The notes: a model not told the origin generated them from the letters alone. Shown: positions 17,264-26,560, counted from the first letter of the stretch. The stretch is DNA of 55,595 nucleotides from Giesbergeria sp. (GCF_028686475.1 NZ_JAQUCA010000006.1:133648-189242); one strand, 5' to 3'. Numbers and translations: made by a program.

Positions 17264-18064
17264 ATGCCTATAGAACTTTACCGCGACAAAAACCATGCCT
17301 GTTATATGTTCACCGATTTGGTGGAAGAAGACGGGCAAGCCGTGCAAGCCAACCAATTTTTAATTGTGGATGACGACACCGGGGCCATCATTGACCCCGG
17401 TGGTAACTTGGCCTACAACGAGTTGTATATGGGGATGCTGAAGCATTTTCCGCCGCAAAAGCTATCCTACGTGCTGGCCTCCCATGCCGACCCAGACATC
17501 ATTGCCGCGCTAGACCGCTGGCTATCGAGTACCCGCGCCTTGCTGGTGATTTCGCGCGTTTGGGAGCGCTTTGTGCCCCACTTTACCAAAGCAGGCAAAA
17601 CCGAAAACCGCATGATCAGCGTGGCCGATGCCGGGGGCCGTTTGCCGCTAGGACGGCATGAAATTTGGCTGATTCCAGCGCACTTTATGCACTCGGAAGG
17701 CAATTTTCAGTTTTACGACCCGGTCAGTCGCATTTTGTTCAGCGGGGACTTGGGGGCCTCGATGGTCAACGGCAGCCAAGCTGCCCGCCCCGCCACAGAT
17801 TTCAAACGCCACCTGCCCTTGATGGAAGGCTTTCACCGGCGCTACATGGTCTCGAACAAGGTGTTACGCATGTGGGTCAAGATGGTGCGCCAGCTGGATA
17901 TTGCCATGATTGTGCCGCAGCATGGCTCGCCGCTGATGGGCCAAGCCATGATTAACGATTTTCTCAATTGGATTGAAAACTTGGCCTGCGGCATTGACCT
18001 CTTCGATGAGCGCTTTTACCAAGTGCCCACCGTGGCGATTGACCCGGTGGTGCGTCCATCCTGA
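17264..18064 (+). CDS. Metallo-beta-lactamase fold protein, oxygen-binding di-iron (ODP) type
   Basis: A 266-residue cytoplasmic protein. The metal ligands expected for the ODP/flavodiiron-like branch can be followed: SHADPDI (about residue 73; the family's HxxxD form with the first motif changed to H-A-D-P-D), HFMHSEGNF (about 138), FSGDLGASM (about 163) and QHGSPLMG (about 219). These proteins bind a di-iron centre and have been linked to oxygen sensing or signalling; a precise function here is unknown. It stands alone between lysA and a convergent SDR gene. Confidence 0.8.
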   Translation: MPIELYRDKNHACYMFTDLVEEDGQAVQANQFLIVDDDTGAIIDPGGNLAYNELYMGMLKHFPPQKLSYVLASHADPDIIAALDRWLSSTRALLVISRVWERFVPHFTKAGKTENRMISVADAGGRLPLGRHEIWLIPAHFMHSEGNFQFYDPVSRILFSGDLGASMVNGSQAARPATDFKRHLPLMEGFHRRYMVSNKVLRMWVKMVRQLDIAMIVPQHGSPLMGQAMINDFLNWIENLACGIDLFDERFYQVPTVAIDPVVRPS

Positions 18065-18898
18065 TTAAAAAGTGCCCGGATACGTGCCGCCATCGAGCAA
18101 AAAATTCTGGCCCGTCAAGTAGCCCGCGTGCTGGCTACAGACAAAAGCGCAAAAAGCGCCAAACTCGGCCGTACTGCCAAAGCGCCCCGCCGGAATGCTT
18201 TGCAGCATGGTGGCGCGCGCCTCCTCCAAGGTTTGGCCATTTTTGGCCGCTGCGCTGTGCAGCATGGACTCGATGCGGTCGGTGGCAAATCTGCCCGGCA
18301 GTAGGTTATTGATGGTGACTCCGCGCCCGGCCAACGCAGGGTTGCGGGCCAGCCCCGCCACAAAGCCCGTCAGGCCACTGCGCGCACCATTGGACAAGCC
18401 CAAAACATCAATCGGAGCCTTGACCGCGCTGGAGGTGATGTTGACAATACGGCCAAAGCCGCGCGCGGCCATGCCATCGACCGTGGCCTTGATAAGCTCA
18501 ATTGGCGTGAGCATATTGGCCTCGACCGCGGCCAACCAAGCCTCGCGGCCCCACTCCCGAAAATCACCCGTGGGCGGGCCACCCGCATTCGTTACCACGA
18601 TGTCAAAAGCCGCCGCTGGGCCACCGGGGGCCTTGAGTGCGGACTCGCGCCCGTGCGTGGTGGTAATGTCTGCCGCCACCGCTAACACCAGCGGAAAACC
18701 CATCGTCTGACCACGGGCGCGGGCAGCAGCTTCGCCCTGCTCTGCCAGCAAGGCCGCCGCTTGGGCCAAAGCCTCGGGTTGGCGACCATTGATTACCAAA
18801 TTTACACCTTCTTGCACCAAGGCCTGCGCGCAGCCCCGGCCCAGCCCTTTGCTGGCTCCACACACCAGCGCCCACTTACCGGCAATTCCTAAATCCAT
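18065..18898 (-). CDS. SDR-family oxidoreductase with altered catalytic motif
   Basis: A Rossmann-fold short-chain dehydrogenase of 277 residues. The nucleotide loop is GASKGLGRG, then NAGG and a TSSAV serine segment. Where the family normally has Tyr-x-x-x-Lys, this protein reads GLSNGARSG, so the Tyr position is Ser and the Lys position is Arg. I recall this variant as a recurrent subfamily in Burkholderiales, so it is probably genuine rather than decay; substrate unknown. The ATG at 18898 is chosen because AAGGAG lies eight bases before it. Confidence 0.85.
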   Translation of the reverse strand: MDLGIAGKWALVCGASKGLGRGCAQALVQEGVNLVINGRQPEALAQAAALLAEQGEAAARARGQTMGFPLVLAVAADITTTHGRESALKAPGGPAAAFDIVVTNAGGPPTGDFREWGREAWLAAVEANMLTPIELIKATVDGMAARGFGRIVNITSSAVKAPIDVLGLSNGARSGLTGFVAGLARNPALAGRGVTINNLLPGRFATDRIESMLHSAAAKNGQTLEEARATMLQSIPAGRFGSTAEFGAFCAFVCSQHAGYLTGQNFLLDGGTYPGTF

Positions 18899-18973
18899 TG
18901 CGTTGGCTCCTTGCAAATAGGAGCAGTATCTGCGATTGCCATCGCGCTATCGCGGCGACAGGCACAAAGCTAC

Positions 18974-19002
18974 TGGAGTGGGCGGGAATTGACCGTCATA
19001 AT
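18974..19002 (+). promoter_or_regulatory. Possible pilT promoter
   Basis: TGGAGT (18974-18979) and CATAAT (18997-19002) are 17 bases apart, 33 bases before the pilT GTG start. Both boxes are imperfect. Another -35-like TTGACC at 18989-18994 has no matching -10. The 137-base gap between the divergent SDR and pilT holds nothing else that I recognise. Confidence 0.25.
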
Positions 19003-19035
19003 GGCTGTTCAGCGTACCAAACGACAGAGGGATTT

Positions 19036-20079
19036 GTGGATATCACCCAGTTGCTGGCATTCAGCGTTAAAAACAAAGCTTCCGATTTGCACTTGTCCGC
19101 CGGGTTGCCTCCGATGATTCGGGTGCATGGCGACGTGCGGCGCATCAACGTCGATGCCTTAGATCACAAAACCGTACACAGCATGGTGTACGACATCATG
19201 AGCGATGCCCAGCGCAAAGCCTATGAAGAATTTTTGGAGGTGGACTTTTCGTTTGAAATTGAAGGGCTGGCGCGTTTTCGCGTCAATGCCTTCAACCAAA
19301 ACCGGGGCGCGGCGGCGGTGTTCCGTACCATTCCCAGCAAAATTTTGACGCTAGAGCAGCTCAATGCGCCCAAGATTTTTACGGAGTTGGCCATGAAGCC
19401 GCGTGGCTTGGTGCTGGTGACGGGACCTACCGGTTCGGGCAAATCCACCACGCTGGCTGGTATGGTCAACTACCTGAACGAAAACGAATACGGCCACATC
19501 CTGACGGTAGAAGACCCGATTGAATTCGTCCACGAATCCAAAAAATGCTTGGTCAACCAACGTGAAGTGGGGCCAATGACGCTGTCGTTTGCGGCAGCGC
19601 TCAAATCAGCCCTGCGTGAAGACCCGGACGCCATTTTGGTGGGTGAAATGCGCGACTTGGAGACCATCCGCTTGGCCATGACGGCCGCAGAAACCGGGCA
19701 CTTGGTGTTTGGTACGCTGCACACCTCCAGCGCTGCCAAAACCATTGACCGGATTATTGACGTGTTCCCAGCAGAAGAAAAAGAAATGGTGCGCGCCATG
19801 TTGTCAGAGTCTTTACAGGCCGTGATTTCACAATCGCTGTGCAAGCTCAAAGATGGTTCGGGCCGGGTAGCTGCGCACGAAATCATGATTGGCACCAGCG
19901 CTATCCGCAACCTGATTCGCGAGGCCAAAGTGGCGCAGATGTATTCCACCATCCAAACCAGTAGCAACGTCGGGATGCAAACCCTCGACCAAAACCTGTC
20001 TGACTTGGTGCGGCGCAACCTCATTAGCCCAGCTGAAGCGCGCAGCAAGGCCAAAATTCCCGAGAACTTCCCCGGCTAA
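19036..20079 (+). CDS. pilT: Type IV pilus retraction ATPase PilT
   Basis: Hexameric cytoplasmic motor that depolymerises pili (twitching motility, DNA uptake). The GTG at 19036 gives the family N-terminus (M)DITQLLAFSVKNKASDLH and exactly 347 residues; AGAGGG is just upstream. Motifs: Walker A GPTGSGKST (about 130-138), Asp box VEDPIE, Walker B ILVGEMRDLETI, His box AAETGHLVFGTLHT, and the C-terminal AIRNLIREAKVAQM retraction motif. It leads a pilT / cNMP-binding / pilU cluster. Confidence 0.97.
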   Translation: MDITQLLAFSVKNKASDLHLSAGLPPMIRVHGDVRRINVDALDHKTVHSMVYDIMSDAQRKAYEEFLEVDFSFEIEGLARFRVNAFNQNRGAAAVFRTIPSKILTLEQLNAPKIFTELAMKPRGLVLVTGPTGSGKSTTLAGMVNYLNENEYGHILTVEDPIEFVHESKKCLVNQREVGPMTLSFAAALKSALREDPDAILVGEMRDLETIRLAMTAAETGHLVFGTLHTSSAAKTIDRIIDVFPAEEKEMVRAMLSESLQAVISQSLCKLKDGSGRVAAHEIMIGTSAIRNLIREAKVAQMYSTIQTSSNVGMQTLDQNLSDLVRRNLISPAEARSKAKIPENFPG

Positions 20080-20138
20080 TGGTTTATCGGATAAAACAAA
20101 CCCCCACTGTGGGGTAGTAACAGGAAGGAATTTTGGCG

Positions 20139-20786
20139 ATGAAAAGTATTTTGAACATGTGGCGCTCTTCAGCAGACACCCCCAGCGAGACGGCGGCACA
20201 AGCTGCTGATTCTCAAGATTCGGTGTTCTTTTCTGCGGCGCTGTCTGAGCATGGCGGCGAAGAAGTCACAATGGTGCCTTGGGAAGCGCGTGCGGTAGAG
20301 GTAGGTGCCAAACGCATCTCATCTGGCCAAGGCAGCAAACTGTTGCAAGAGTTGTGCGCCAAGAACAAGTACATGGCCCAGTTGCCGCCTGAGTTGACGG
20401 CGCGCATGGGTGAATTTTTCGATTTTGCCCTGGTACCCTCCGACCGCGATGTGGTGCGCCAAGACGAGTATGGCAACTTCATGTTCTTTTTGCTTTCGGG
20501 CACGATGGCGGTCAACCGGATTCAGCCTTGGGGCGAGAAACTGTTGTTGGCGCAAACGCGCCCCGGTGATTTGATTGGCGAGATGTCGCTACTTGATAGC
20601 GGCATCCGTTTCTCGGCCTGCACCACCATGACCGAGTGCCAAATTGCGGTACTGAGCGCCCAAACGCTGGATGAAATGATGGTCAAAGACCCCCATTTGG
20701 CCGCGGCCTTGGTCGCCGTGCTGGCGCGTAAATTGTGCGTGCGCTTGCGCGCAGTCAGTGCCCACTTGGGCGAAAATCAAAAATAA
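20139..20786 (+). CDS. Cyclic-nucleotide-binding (Crp-like sensor domain) protein between pilT and pilU
   Basis: A 215-residue soluble protein with a disordered first 50 residues and one cNMP-binding beta roll (about residues 80-200). The phosphate-binding cassette is readable as GEMSLLDSGIRFSA (about 148-161) and keeps the Gly-Glu and Arg that contact a cyclic nucleotide. There is no helix-turn-helix domain, so it is not a Crp-type regulator. The ATG at 20139 fits an AGGAAGGA ribosome site nine bases upstream better than a TTG at 20133. The position between the two retraction ATPases, 59 bases after pilT and 50 before pilU, suggests a nucleotide-sensing role in pilus retraction (inference). 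Confidence 0.85.
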   Translation: MKSILNMWRSSADTPSETAAQAADSQDSVFFSAALSEHGGEEVTMVPWEARAVEVGAKRISSGQGSKLLQELCAKNKYMAQLPPELTARMGEFFDFALVPSDRDVVRQDEYGNFMFFLLSGTMAVNRIQPWGEKLLLAQTRPGDLIGEMSLLDSGIRFSACTTMTECQIAVLSAQTLDEMMVKDPHLAAALVAVLARKLCVRLRAVSAHLGENQK

Positions 20787-20836
20787 AACCAATATGGATG
20801 CTGGTGCCATAGCCTCAGCATGAGGGAGTCTCCCGG

Positions 20837-21973
20837 ATGGAACGCGATCAGGCCAGTAAATTTATCAACGACCTGCTGCGGCTCATGGTCAGTCGCAACG
20901 GCAGCGATTTGTTCATCACCGCCGAATTTCCGCCAGCTATCAAAGTCGATGGCATGGTCACGAAGGTATCGCCCCAACCTTTGTCGCCGGGCCACACCCT
21001 CACGCTGGCGCGTGCCATCATGAGCGACAAGCAGGCCGCCGAGTTTGAACGCACCAAAGAATGCAACTTTGCCATTTCGCCCGCCGGTATTGGGCGTTTT
21101 CGGGTCAATGCTTTTGTGCAGCAGGGGCGCGTGGGCATGGTACTGCGTACCATTCCCCTGACGCTGCCCACCATTGATGGCTTAGGGGTGCCGCAGGTAC
21201 TCAAAGAAGTCACCATGACCAAGCGCGGCCTGTGCATCATGGTGGGGGCCACCGGCTCGGGCAAGTCCACCACGCTGGCGGCGATGGTGGACTGGCGCAA
21301 CGCCAACTCTTACGGCCACATCATCACGATTGAAGACCCGGTAGAGTTTGTCCATCCCCACAAAAACTGTGTCGTGACCCAGCGCGAGGTGGGCCTGGAT
21401 ACCGAAACCTGGGAAGCAGCGCTCAAAAATACCCTGCGCCAAGCGCCCGATGTGATTTTGATGGGCGAAATCCGCGACCGCGAAACAATGGAACATGCCA
21501 TCGCCTTTGCCGAAACCGGTCACCTGTGCATGGCTACGCTGCACGCCAACAGTGCCAACCAAGCCCTGGACCGGGTGATTAACTTCTTCCCCGAGGAGCG
21601 CCGCGCCCAGTTGCTGATGGATTTGTCACTCAACCTGCGCGCGATGGTGTCGCAACGCCTGATACCCAAGCAAGATGGCAAAGGCCGGGCAGCAGCGGTA
21701 GAGATAATGCTCAACACGCCTCTCATCAGCGATTTAATTTTCAAGGGCGAGGTGTCTGAAGTCAAAGAAATCATGAAGAAAAGCCGCAACCTCGGTATGC
21801 AAACCTTTGACCAAGCGCTGTTTGATTTGTTTGAGGCCAACATCATCACTTACGAAGATGCGCTACGCAACGCCGATTCGGTCAATGACTTGCGCTTGCA
21901 AATTAAGCTGGGCAGCCAACGGGCGCGCAGTACCGATTTGGCCGCTGGCACCGAGGACTTTGCCATTGTCTAA
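20837..21973 (+). CDS. pilU: Type IV pilus retraction accessory ATPase PilU
   Basis: Paralogue of PilT that assists retraction under load and depends on PilT. 378 residues: Walker A GATGSGKST (about 137), Asp box IEDPVEF, Walker B ILMGEIRDRETM, His box AETGHLCMATLHANS, and the PilU-type long C-terminus. GGGAG lies nine bases upstream of the ATG. It is preceded by the cNMP-binding gene and followed, after 44 bases, by the dehydrogenase gene. Confidence 0.96.
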   Translation: MERDQASKFINDLLRLMVSRNGSDLFITAEFPPAIKVDGMVTKVSPQPLSPGHTLTLARAIMSDKQAAEFERTKECNFAISPAGIGRFRVNAFVQQGRVGMVLRTIPLTLPTIDGLGVPQVLKEVTMTKRGLCIMVGATGSGKSTTLAAMVDWRNANSYGHIITIEDPVEFVHPHKNCVVTQREVGLDTETWEAALKNTLRQAPDVILMGEIRDRETMEHAIAFAETGHLCMATLHANSANQALDRVINFFPEERRAQLLMDLSLNLRAMVSQRLIPKQDGKGRAAAVEIMLNTPLISDLIFKGEVSEVKEIMKKSRNLGMQTFDQALFDLFEANIITYEDALRNADSVNDLRLQIKLGSQRARSTDLAAGTEDFAIV

Positions 21974-22017
21974 ACGCTAGGCAGGCAGTTTTTTTCATTT
22001 TTTCTACGGACTTTTGC

Positions 22018-22932
22018 ATGGCTGGTACCAATCCCCGTTCTTACGACGCAACGCCTTCGCGCAGGGTGGCTTTTATTGGCTTGGGTGTCATGGGTTACCC
22101 GATGGCGGCCCATTTGGCGCTGGCTGGGCACCAAGTGGCGGTTTATAACCGCAACACCGCCAAAGCCTTGGCGTGGTGCGAGGAGTATGCCCACACCGGT
22201 GGCGTGCGCCATGCGCTCACGCCGCGTTTGGCCGCACAGGGCGCGGACATCGTTTTTTGCTGTGTGGGCAACGATGATGATTTGCGCTCGGTGGTGCTGG
22301 GGGCCGATGGCGCTTTTGCAGGCATGGAGCCGGGCAGCATTTTGGTGGACCACACCACGGCTTCAGCCGAGGTAGCACGCGAGTTGTACGCTGCCGGACG
22401 CACGCTGGGGCTGCATTTTGTCGATGCGCCGGTGTCGGGCGGCCAAGCTGGGGCACAAAATGGCCTCTTAACGGTGATGTGCGGTGGCGACCCGGCCCCG
22501 TTTGCAGCGGTGCAACCGGTAGCGCTGGCGTTTGCACGGGCCTTTACCCACTTGGGCGCATCAGGGGCTGGGCAATTGGCCAAAATGGTCAATCAAATTT
22601 GTATTGCCGGGTTGGTGCAAGGCTTGGCCGAGGCCATCGCCTTTGGCCAACGCGCCGGGCTAGACATGAACCAAGTATTAGACGTGATTGGCAAGGGCGC
22701 GGCGCAAAGCTGGCAACTGGATAACCGGGGCAAAACGATGGTAGCGCGCCAGTTCGATTTTGGCTTTGCCGTGGACTGGATGCGTAAGGATTTGGGGCTG
22801 GTGCTGGCCGAGGCACGGCGCAATGGTGCTACCTTGCCCGTCACGGCACTGGTGGATCAGTTTTATGGCGATGTGCAGCGCATGGGCGGCCAGCGCTGGG
22901 ATACCTCTAGCTTGATTCAGCGGTTAGATTAA
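22018..22932 (+). CDS. 3-hydroxyisobutyrate dehydrogenase-family oxidoreductase
   Basis: A 304-residue NAD(P)-dependent beta-hydroxyacid dehydrogenase. N-terminal Rossmann motif GLGVMGYPMAAHL; substrate loop DAPVSGGQAGAQNG; catalytic lysine in GQLAKMVNQI; C-terminal all-helical domain. The family includes 3-hydroxyisobutyrate, tartronate semialdehyde and glyoxylate/succinic semialdehyde reductases. The sequence alone does not decide the substrate. It may be cotranscribed with the HD-GYP gene that begins three bases after its stop. Confidence 0.88.
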   Translation: MAGTNPRSYDATPSRRVAFIGLGVMGYPMAAHLALAGHQVAVYNRNTAKALAWCEEYAHTGGVRHALTPRLAAQGADIVFCCVGNDDDLRSVVLGADGAFAGMEPGSILVDHTTASAEVARELYAAGRTLGLHFVDAPVSGGQAGAQNGLLTVMCGGDPAPFAAVQPVALAFARAFTHLGASGAGQLAKMVNQICIAGLVQGLAEAIAFGQRAGLDMNQVLDVIGKGAAQSWQLDNRGKTMVARQFDFGFAVDWMRKDLGLVLAEARRNGATLPVTALVDQFYGDVQRMGGQRWDTSSLIQRLD

Positions 22933-22935
22933 GCG

Positions 22936-25860
22936 GTGGGCAGTGTTGCTACGGTAGCGGCGTTGCCTTGGTGGCGGCGCATCTCGGTTCGCTTTGAGGT
23001 ACTGACTGCCTGCGTGGTGGTGCTGGCTATGTTGCTGCTGACGGCGCTGATGGCCTACCAGCTCAGCACCAGCGCCCGTCAGGCCATCATGACGGCCTCT
23101 AGCGATAGCGCACAGCGCATTGGCCAACTCATCAGCGAGCGCGTTCACCGCATTGTCGATCCGGCAGATGCCACCTTGCGCCTATTGGCGTTTGACCCCA
23201 TCTCTAGCGCCACCAGCTTGGCCCAACGCCTACACCGCCTGCCGGTGCTGGTGCGTCTGCTCCAGCAAAATAAGCTATTGTCGGCGGTGTATGTGGGCTA
23301 CCCCAATGGGCAATTTTTACTGGTACGCCCGCTGCGTAACGCCGCTTTGCGCGCGCGCATGGATGCCCCGGAAAATACGGCGTTTTTATTGCAATCCATC
23401 GCACAAGAACAGGGCCGGGGCGCACCTTTGGTGGGGCGCTTTTATTTTTACGATGCACAACTCAAGCTGCTGGCCACCTCCATCCGGCCAGACTACCATT
23501 TTGACCCACGCACCCGCCCGTGGTATGCCGAAGTGGTGCAAAGCAAAACCCAAATCCTAACCACCCCTTATGTATTTTTTACCACGCAAGAAGTGGGCGT
23601 GACCCTGAGCCAACCCAGCGAAGAAGGCGGGGCCGTACTGGGCTTGGATGTAGCGCTGACCGATTTGGGCCACGAGATTGGCAACTTGCGCCTGATGCCG
23701 CGCACCGAAATTGCCGTGTTGGGCCAAGACCTGCGCGTGCTGGCCTACCCGGATATGTCGCGCGTATTGCACTACGATGGCCACCAAACCCGGATGAGTC
23801 CCCTGAGCGAGTTGGGGGTGGCCAGCTTGCAAACTTTGTACGCGCAGGGCGTACCACAGGGCGAGTCGCGCCGCTTTGAGGCCCAAGGCGAAGAGTGGCT
23901 GGGGCAGGTGCAGCCGCTCCAGTCGCCACGCTGGAGCAACCTCAAGCTGCTCTTGGCCATACCGACAGCCGAGTTGCTGGTGGATTTAAACCAGACCTTG
24001 CGTCGCCAAGTGTTGTACTCTTTGGGGCTGCTGGCCTTGCTGCTGCCCTTGGGCTGGATGGCTGGGCGGCGCTTGGGGCGCACCTTGACCGACTTGGCGC
24101 AACAGGCCCATGCGCTGGCGCAGTTTGATTTTCGTCGCCCCGAGCGGGCAACCTCTTCGGTGCGCGAGGTGCGCGAACTCGGGCTGGTGATAGACCGCAT
24201 GTCCGACGCTATCGAGAAGTTTTTGCACATCAGCTGCCACATCAGTGCTGAATCGCGTTTAGATGTGATGCTATCGAACGTGCTGTATGAACTGGTGCAG
24301 GCCAGCATTTGCAGCAGCGGTGCGGTGTATTTGGTCGATAGCGCTGGCAGCAGCCTAGAGCGCAACGCCCGCTATTGCGCCAACCCCGAAGAGCAGCCTT
24401 TGTACCCTGAGCAGCTGGGCATGGCGCACTTTATCAACTATGCCCAACCCCAAACGGGCGATTCTGAGGCGGCACCCGATACACCCGATGCACCCGCGCA
24501 ACAAGTCTTGCGCGTGCAGCTGCACACACGCGGCGGCCAGCCCTTGGGGCTGTTGGTGCTGCGCCATGTGCAAGACCAGCGCGGCGGCAACGGACACTTT
24601 CGCGCGTTTGTCGAGCAGCTCTCGGGCACCTTGTCCGTGGCGATTGAGACGCGCAACCTGATTGAAGGCCAGCGCAAGCTGTTTGATGCCGTGATTCGGG
24701 TGCTGGCCGACACCATTGATGCCAAAAGCCCCTACACCGGCGGCCATTGCGAGCGCGTGCCCCAGTTGGCCGATGCCCTGATGCAGCGCATGTGCGATGC
24801 ACGCGAAGGCCCGTTTGCCGAGGTCTCCATGACCGAGGCCGAGATGTACGAGTTTCGCCTAGGCGCTTGGTTGCACGACTGCGGCAAAGTCACCAGCCCG
24901 GAACACATCATTGACAAGGCCACCAAGCTAGAAACCCTCTACAACCGCATCCACGAAGTGCGTATGCGCTTTGAAGTGCTGTGGCGCGATGCCCAGCTAG
25001 ATGGTTACCAGCAGCAGCTTGCTGGCGCAGACCCGGCACAGTTGCAGCAGCAACTGCAAGCCAGACAAGCACAGTTGCAGGCCGATTTTGCCTTTGTCGC
25101 CCAAAGCAACGTGGGCGGCGAGTCTATGGCGGCGGCGGATGTACAGCGCCTGCACGCTATTGGCGCGCAGTGCTGGCAGCGCTATTTTGACGACCGCATT
25201 GGCTTATCGCGCGCCGAGCATGAGCGGCTGCGCGATGTGCCACCCCCAGCACTGCCCACGACCGAGTTTTTGCTGGCCGACCGGCCAGAACATATCGTGC
25301 CTTGGGGCACCCGCCGCCCCCCAGTAGAGGCAGACAACCCAGCCAACCGCTGGGGCTTTAACATGGACTTGCCGCCCCAAGAAGTTCACTTGGGCGAGTT
25401 GCACAACCTGGCCGTGCGCCGTGGCACCCTGACCGACGAAGACCGCTTCAAAATCAACGACCACATCGTGCAAACCATCATCTTGCTTAGTGGTCTGCCG
25501 TTTCCGCCACACTTGGCGCGCGTACCGGCCATTGCTGGCTCGCACCACGAAAAACTCGATGGCAGCGGCTATCCGCGCCGCCTCAAGGGCGAGCAGCTCA
25601 CGCTGGCCGACCGGGTAATGACGCTGTCGGATATTTTTGAGGCACTCACGGCCTCAGACCGACCCTACAAGCCGCCCAAAACGCTGTCTGAAGCGCTGGC
25701 CATCATGGCGCGCATGGTGAAAGAACAGCATATTGATGCCGAAGTCTTTAGGTTCTTTTTGCACAGCGGTGTCTGGCAAGACTATGCCCAACGCTTTTTG
25801 CCCGCAGCCCAATTGGACCATGTGGACTTAAAGGCGATTGAGCAGCTGCTGGAAACTTAG
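22936..25860 (+). CDS. Membrane HD-GYP protein with Cache and GAF domains (putative c-di-GMP phosphodiesterase)
   Basis: A 974-residue sensor starting at a GTG. Two membrane helices (about 22-42 and 355-375) flank a periplasmic Cache-type domain with the YFYDAQLK and HFDPRTRPWY motifs. A HAMP-like linker, a GAF-like region (about 435-570) and an HD-GYP domain (about 585-960) follow. The HD-GYP part has GGHCERV, LHDCGKV (HD pair near 645), HHEKLDGSGYP (near 870) and DIFEALTASDRPY, all needed for metal and c-di-GMP binding. About 120 residues, rich in Gln, are inserted between KATKLE and DEDRFKINDHI. Expected to cleave c-di-GMP, and lies downstream of pilT/pilU, whose pili are a usual c-di-GMP target. 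Confidence 0.9.
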   Translation: MGSVATVAALPWWRRISVRFEVLTACVVVLAMLLLTALMAYQLSTSARQAIMTASSDSAQRIGQLISERVHRIVDPADATLRLLAFDPISSATSLAQRLHRLPVLVRLLQQNKLLSAVYVGYPNGQFLLVRPLRNAALRARMDAPENTAFLLQSIAQEQGRGAPLVGRFYFYDAQLKLLATSIRPDYHFDPRTRPWYAEVVQSKTQILTTPYVFFTTQEVGVTLSQPSEEGGAVLGLDVALTDLGHEIGNLRLMPRTEIAVLGQDLRVLAYPDMSRVLHYDGHQTRMSPLSELGVASLQTLYAQGVPQGESRRFEAQGEEWLGQVQPLQSPRWSNLKLLLAIPTAELLVDLNQTLRRQVLYSLGLLALLLPLGWMAGRRLGRTLTDLAQQAHALAQFDFRRPERATSSVREVRELGLVIDRMSDAIEKFLHISCHISAESRLDVMLSNVLYELVQASICSSGAVYLVDSAGSSLERNARYCANPEEQPLYPEQLGMAHFINYAQPQTGDSEAAPDTPDAPAQQVLRVQLHTRGGQPLGLLVLRHVQDQRGGNGHFRAFVEQLSGTLSVAIETRNLIEGQRKLFDAVIRVLADTIDAKSPYTGGHCERVPQLADALMQRMCDAREGPFAEVSMTEAEMYEFRLGAWLHDCGKVTSPEHIIDKATKLETLYNRIHEVRMRFEVLWRDAQLDGYQQQLAGADPAQLQQQLQARQAQLQADFAFVAQSNVGGESMAAADVQRLHAIGAQCWQRYFDDRIGLSRAEHERLRDVPPPALPTTEFLLADRPEHIVPWGTRRPPVEADNPANRWGFNMDLPPQEVHLGELHNLAVRRGTLTDEDRFKINDHIVQTIILLSGLPFPPHLARVPAIAGSHHEKLDGSGYPRRLKGEQLTLADRVMTLSDIFEALTASDRPYKPPKTLSEALAIMARMVKEQHIDAEVFRFFLHSGVWQDYAQRFLPAAQLDHVDLKAIEQLLET

Positions 25861-26555
25861 CGCGGGCTAGAACTGTTGCCGTTGTTGCCGCTGCCGTTGC
25901 CGCTGCCGTTGCCGCTGCCGTTGCTCACAATGTCTGGGCGCATGATTCTCATGCGCGCCAGCTCCTCTTCTGTCAGAGGCTCAAACACACGCACCACCTT
26001 GGTCACGCCGGTCACGCCGCTGGCCAAACTGGTGGCGCGTTGGGCTTCGCGCGGGGTAACGCGGCCCAGCAAATAGACCACACTGCGCTCGGTCACCACC
26101 TTAAAGGAGTTGGCCGTCAGGTCTTTGGCATCGACCAAACTCGCACGGACTTTGCCGGTGATAAAGGTATCGTTAGAACGTTGGGCCAGCGTGCTGGGCG
26201 GCATGGCGGCCAATTCATTGACCACCGCCCGCACGTTTTCTAAGCTGCCAATCAACTCTTGGGCGCGCTGGCGGTCGGCAGCGGTCGGCACCTCGCCCGT
26301 CAGCAGCACTTGGCGGTTGTAGCTGGTGATGTTGACATGCGCCCGGTCTCCGTATTGACCATGCAGCAAATTGACGGCGCGTATTTCTATGCTTTCGTCT
26401 TCTACTTGGGCACCGGTGGTGCGGCGGTCGGCAGCCACAATGCCCCCCAAAGCCACACCACCCAGCACCACTGGCGCACAGGCCGACAAGCTGGCCACCA
26501 AGGTGCTGGCCAGCAAAGCCGAAATGCCAACACGGCGCGTAAAGAAATTTTGCAT
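25857..26555 (-). CDS. dolP: BON-domain outer-membrane lipoprotein DolP
   Basis: A 232-residue lipoprotein (lipobox LSAC, then APVVLGG) with two BON domains: about 65-125 (VNITSYNRQVLLTGEVPTAADR) and about 140-205 (FKVVTERSVVYLLGRVTPREA). DolP/YraP supports outer-membrane integrity and BAM function at division sites. The C-terminus has an unusual NGSG repeat tail. It follows diaA by five bases and shares four bases with the convergent HD-GYP stop. The order yraN-diaA-dolP matches E. coli. Confidence 0.92.
   Translation of the reverse strand: MQNFFTRRVGISALLASTLVASLSACAPVVLGGVALGGIVAADRRTTGAQVEDESIEIRAVNLLHGQYGDRAHVNITSYNRQVLLTGEVPTAADRQRAQELIGSLENVRAVVNELAAMPPSTLAQRSNDTFITGKVRASLVDAKDLTANSFKVVTERSVVYLLGRVTPREAQRATSLASGVTGVTKVVRVFEPLTEEELARMRIMRPDIVSNGSGNGSGNGSGNNGNSSSPR
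25868..25924 (-). repeat. Short tandem repeat encoding the NGSG tail of DolP
   Basis: A 12-base unit (ccgctgccgttg on the plus strand) is repeated about four times with small changes. It encodes Asn-Gly-Ser-Gly units at the C-terminus of the BON lipoprotein and ends a few codons before the stop. The length is likely to vary between strains by slippage; every change of one unit keeps the frame. Confidence 0.8.
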
Positions 26556-26560
26556 CAGCC

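Noticed and set aside
20090-20118. Terminator between pilT and the cNMP-binding gene
   Set aside because: ccccca-ctg-tgggg is a short hairpin without a T run; cotranscription is more likely.
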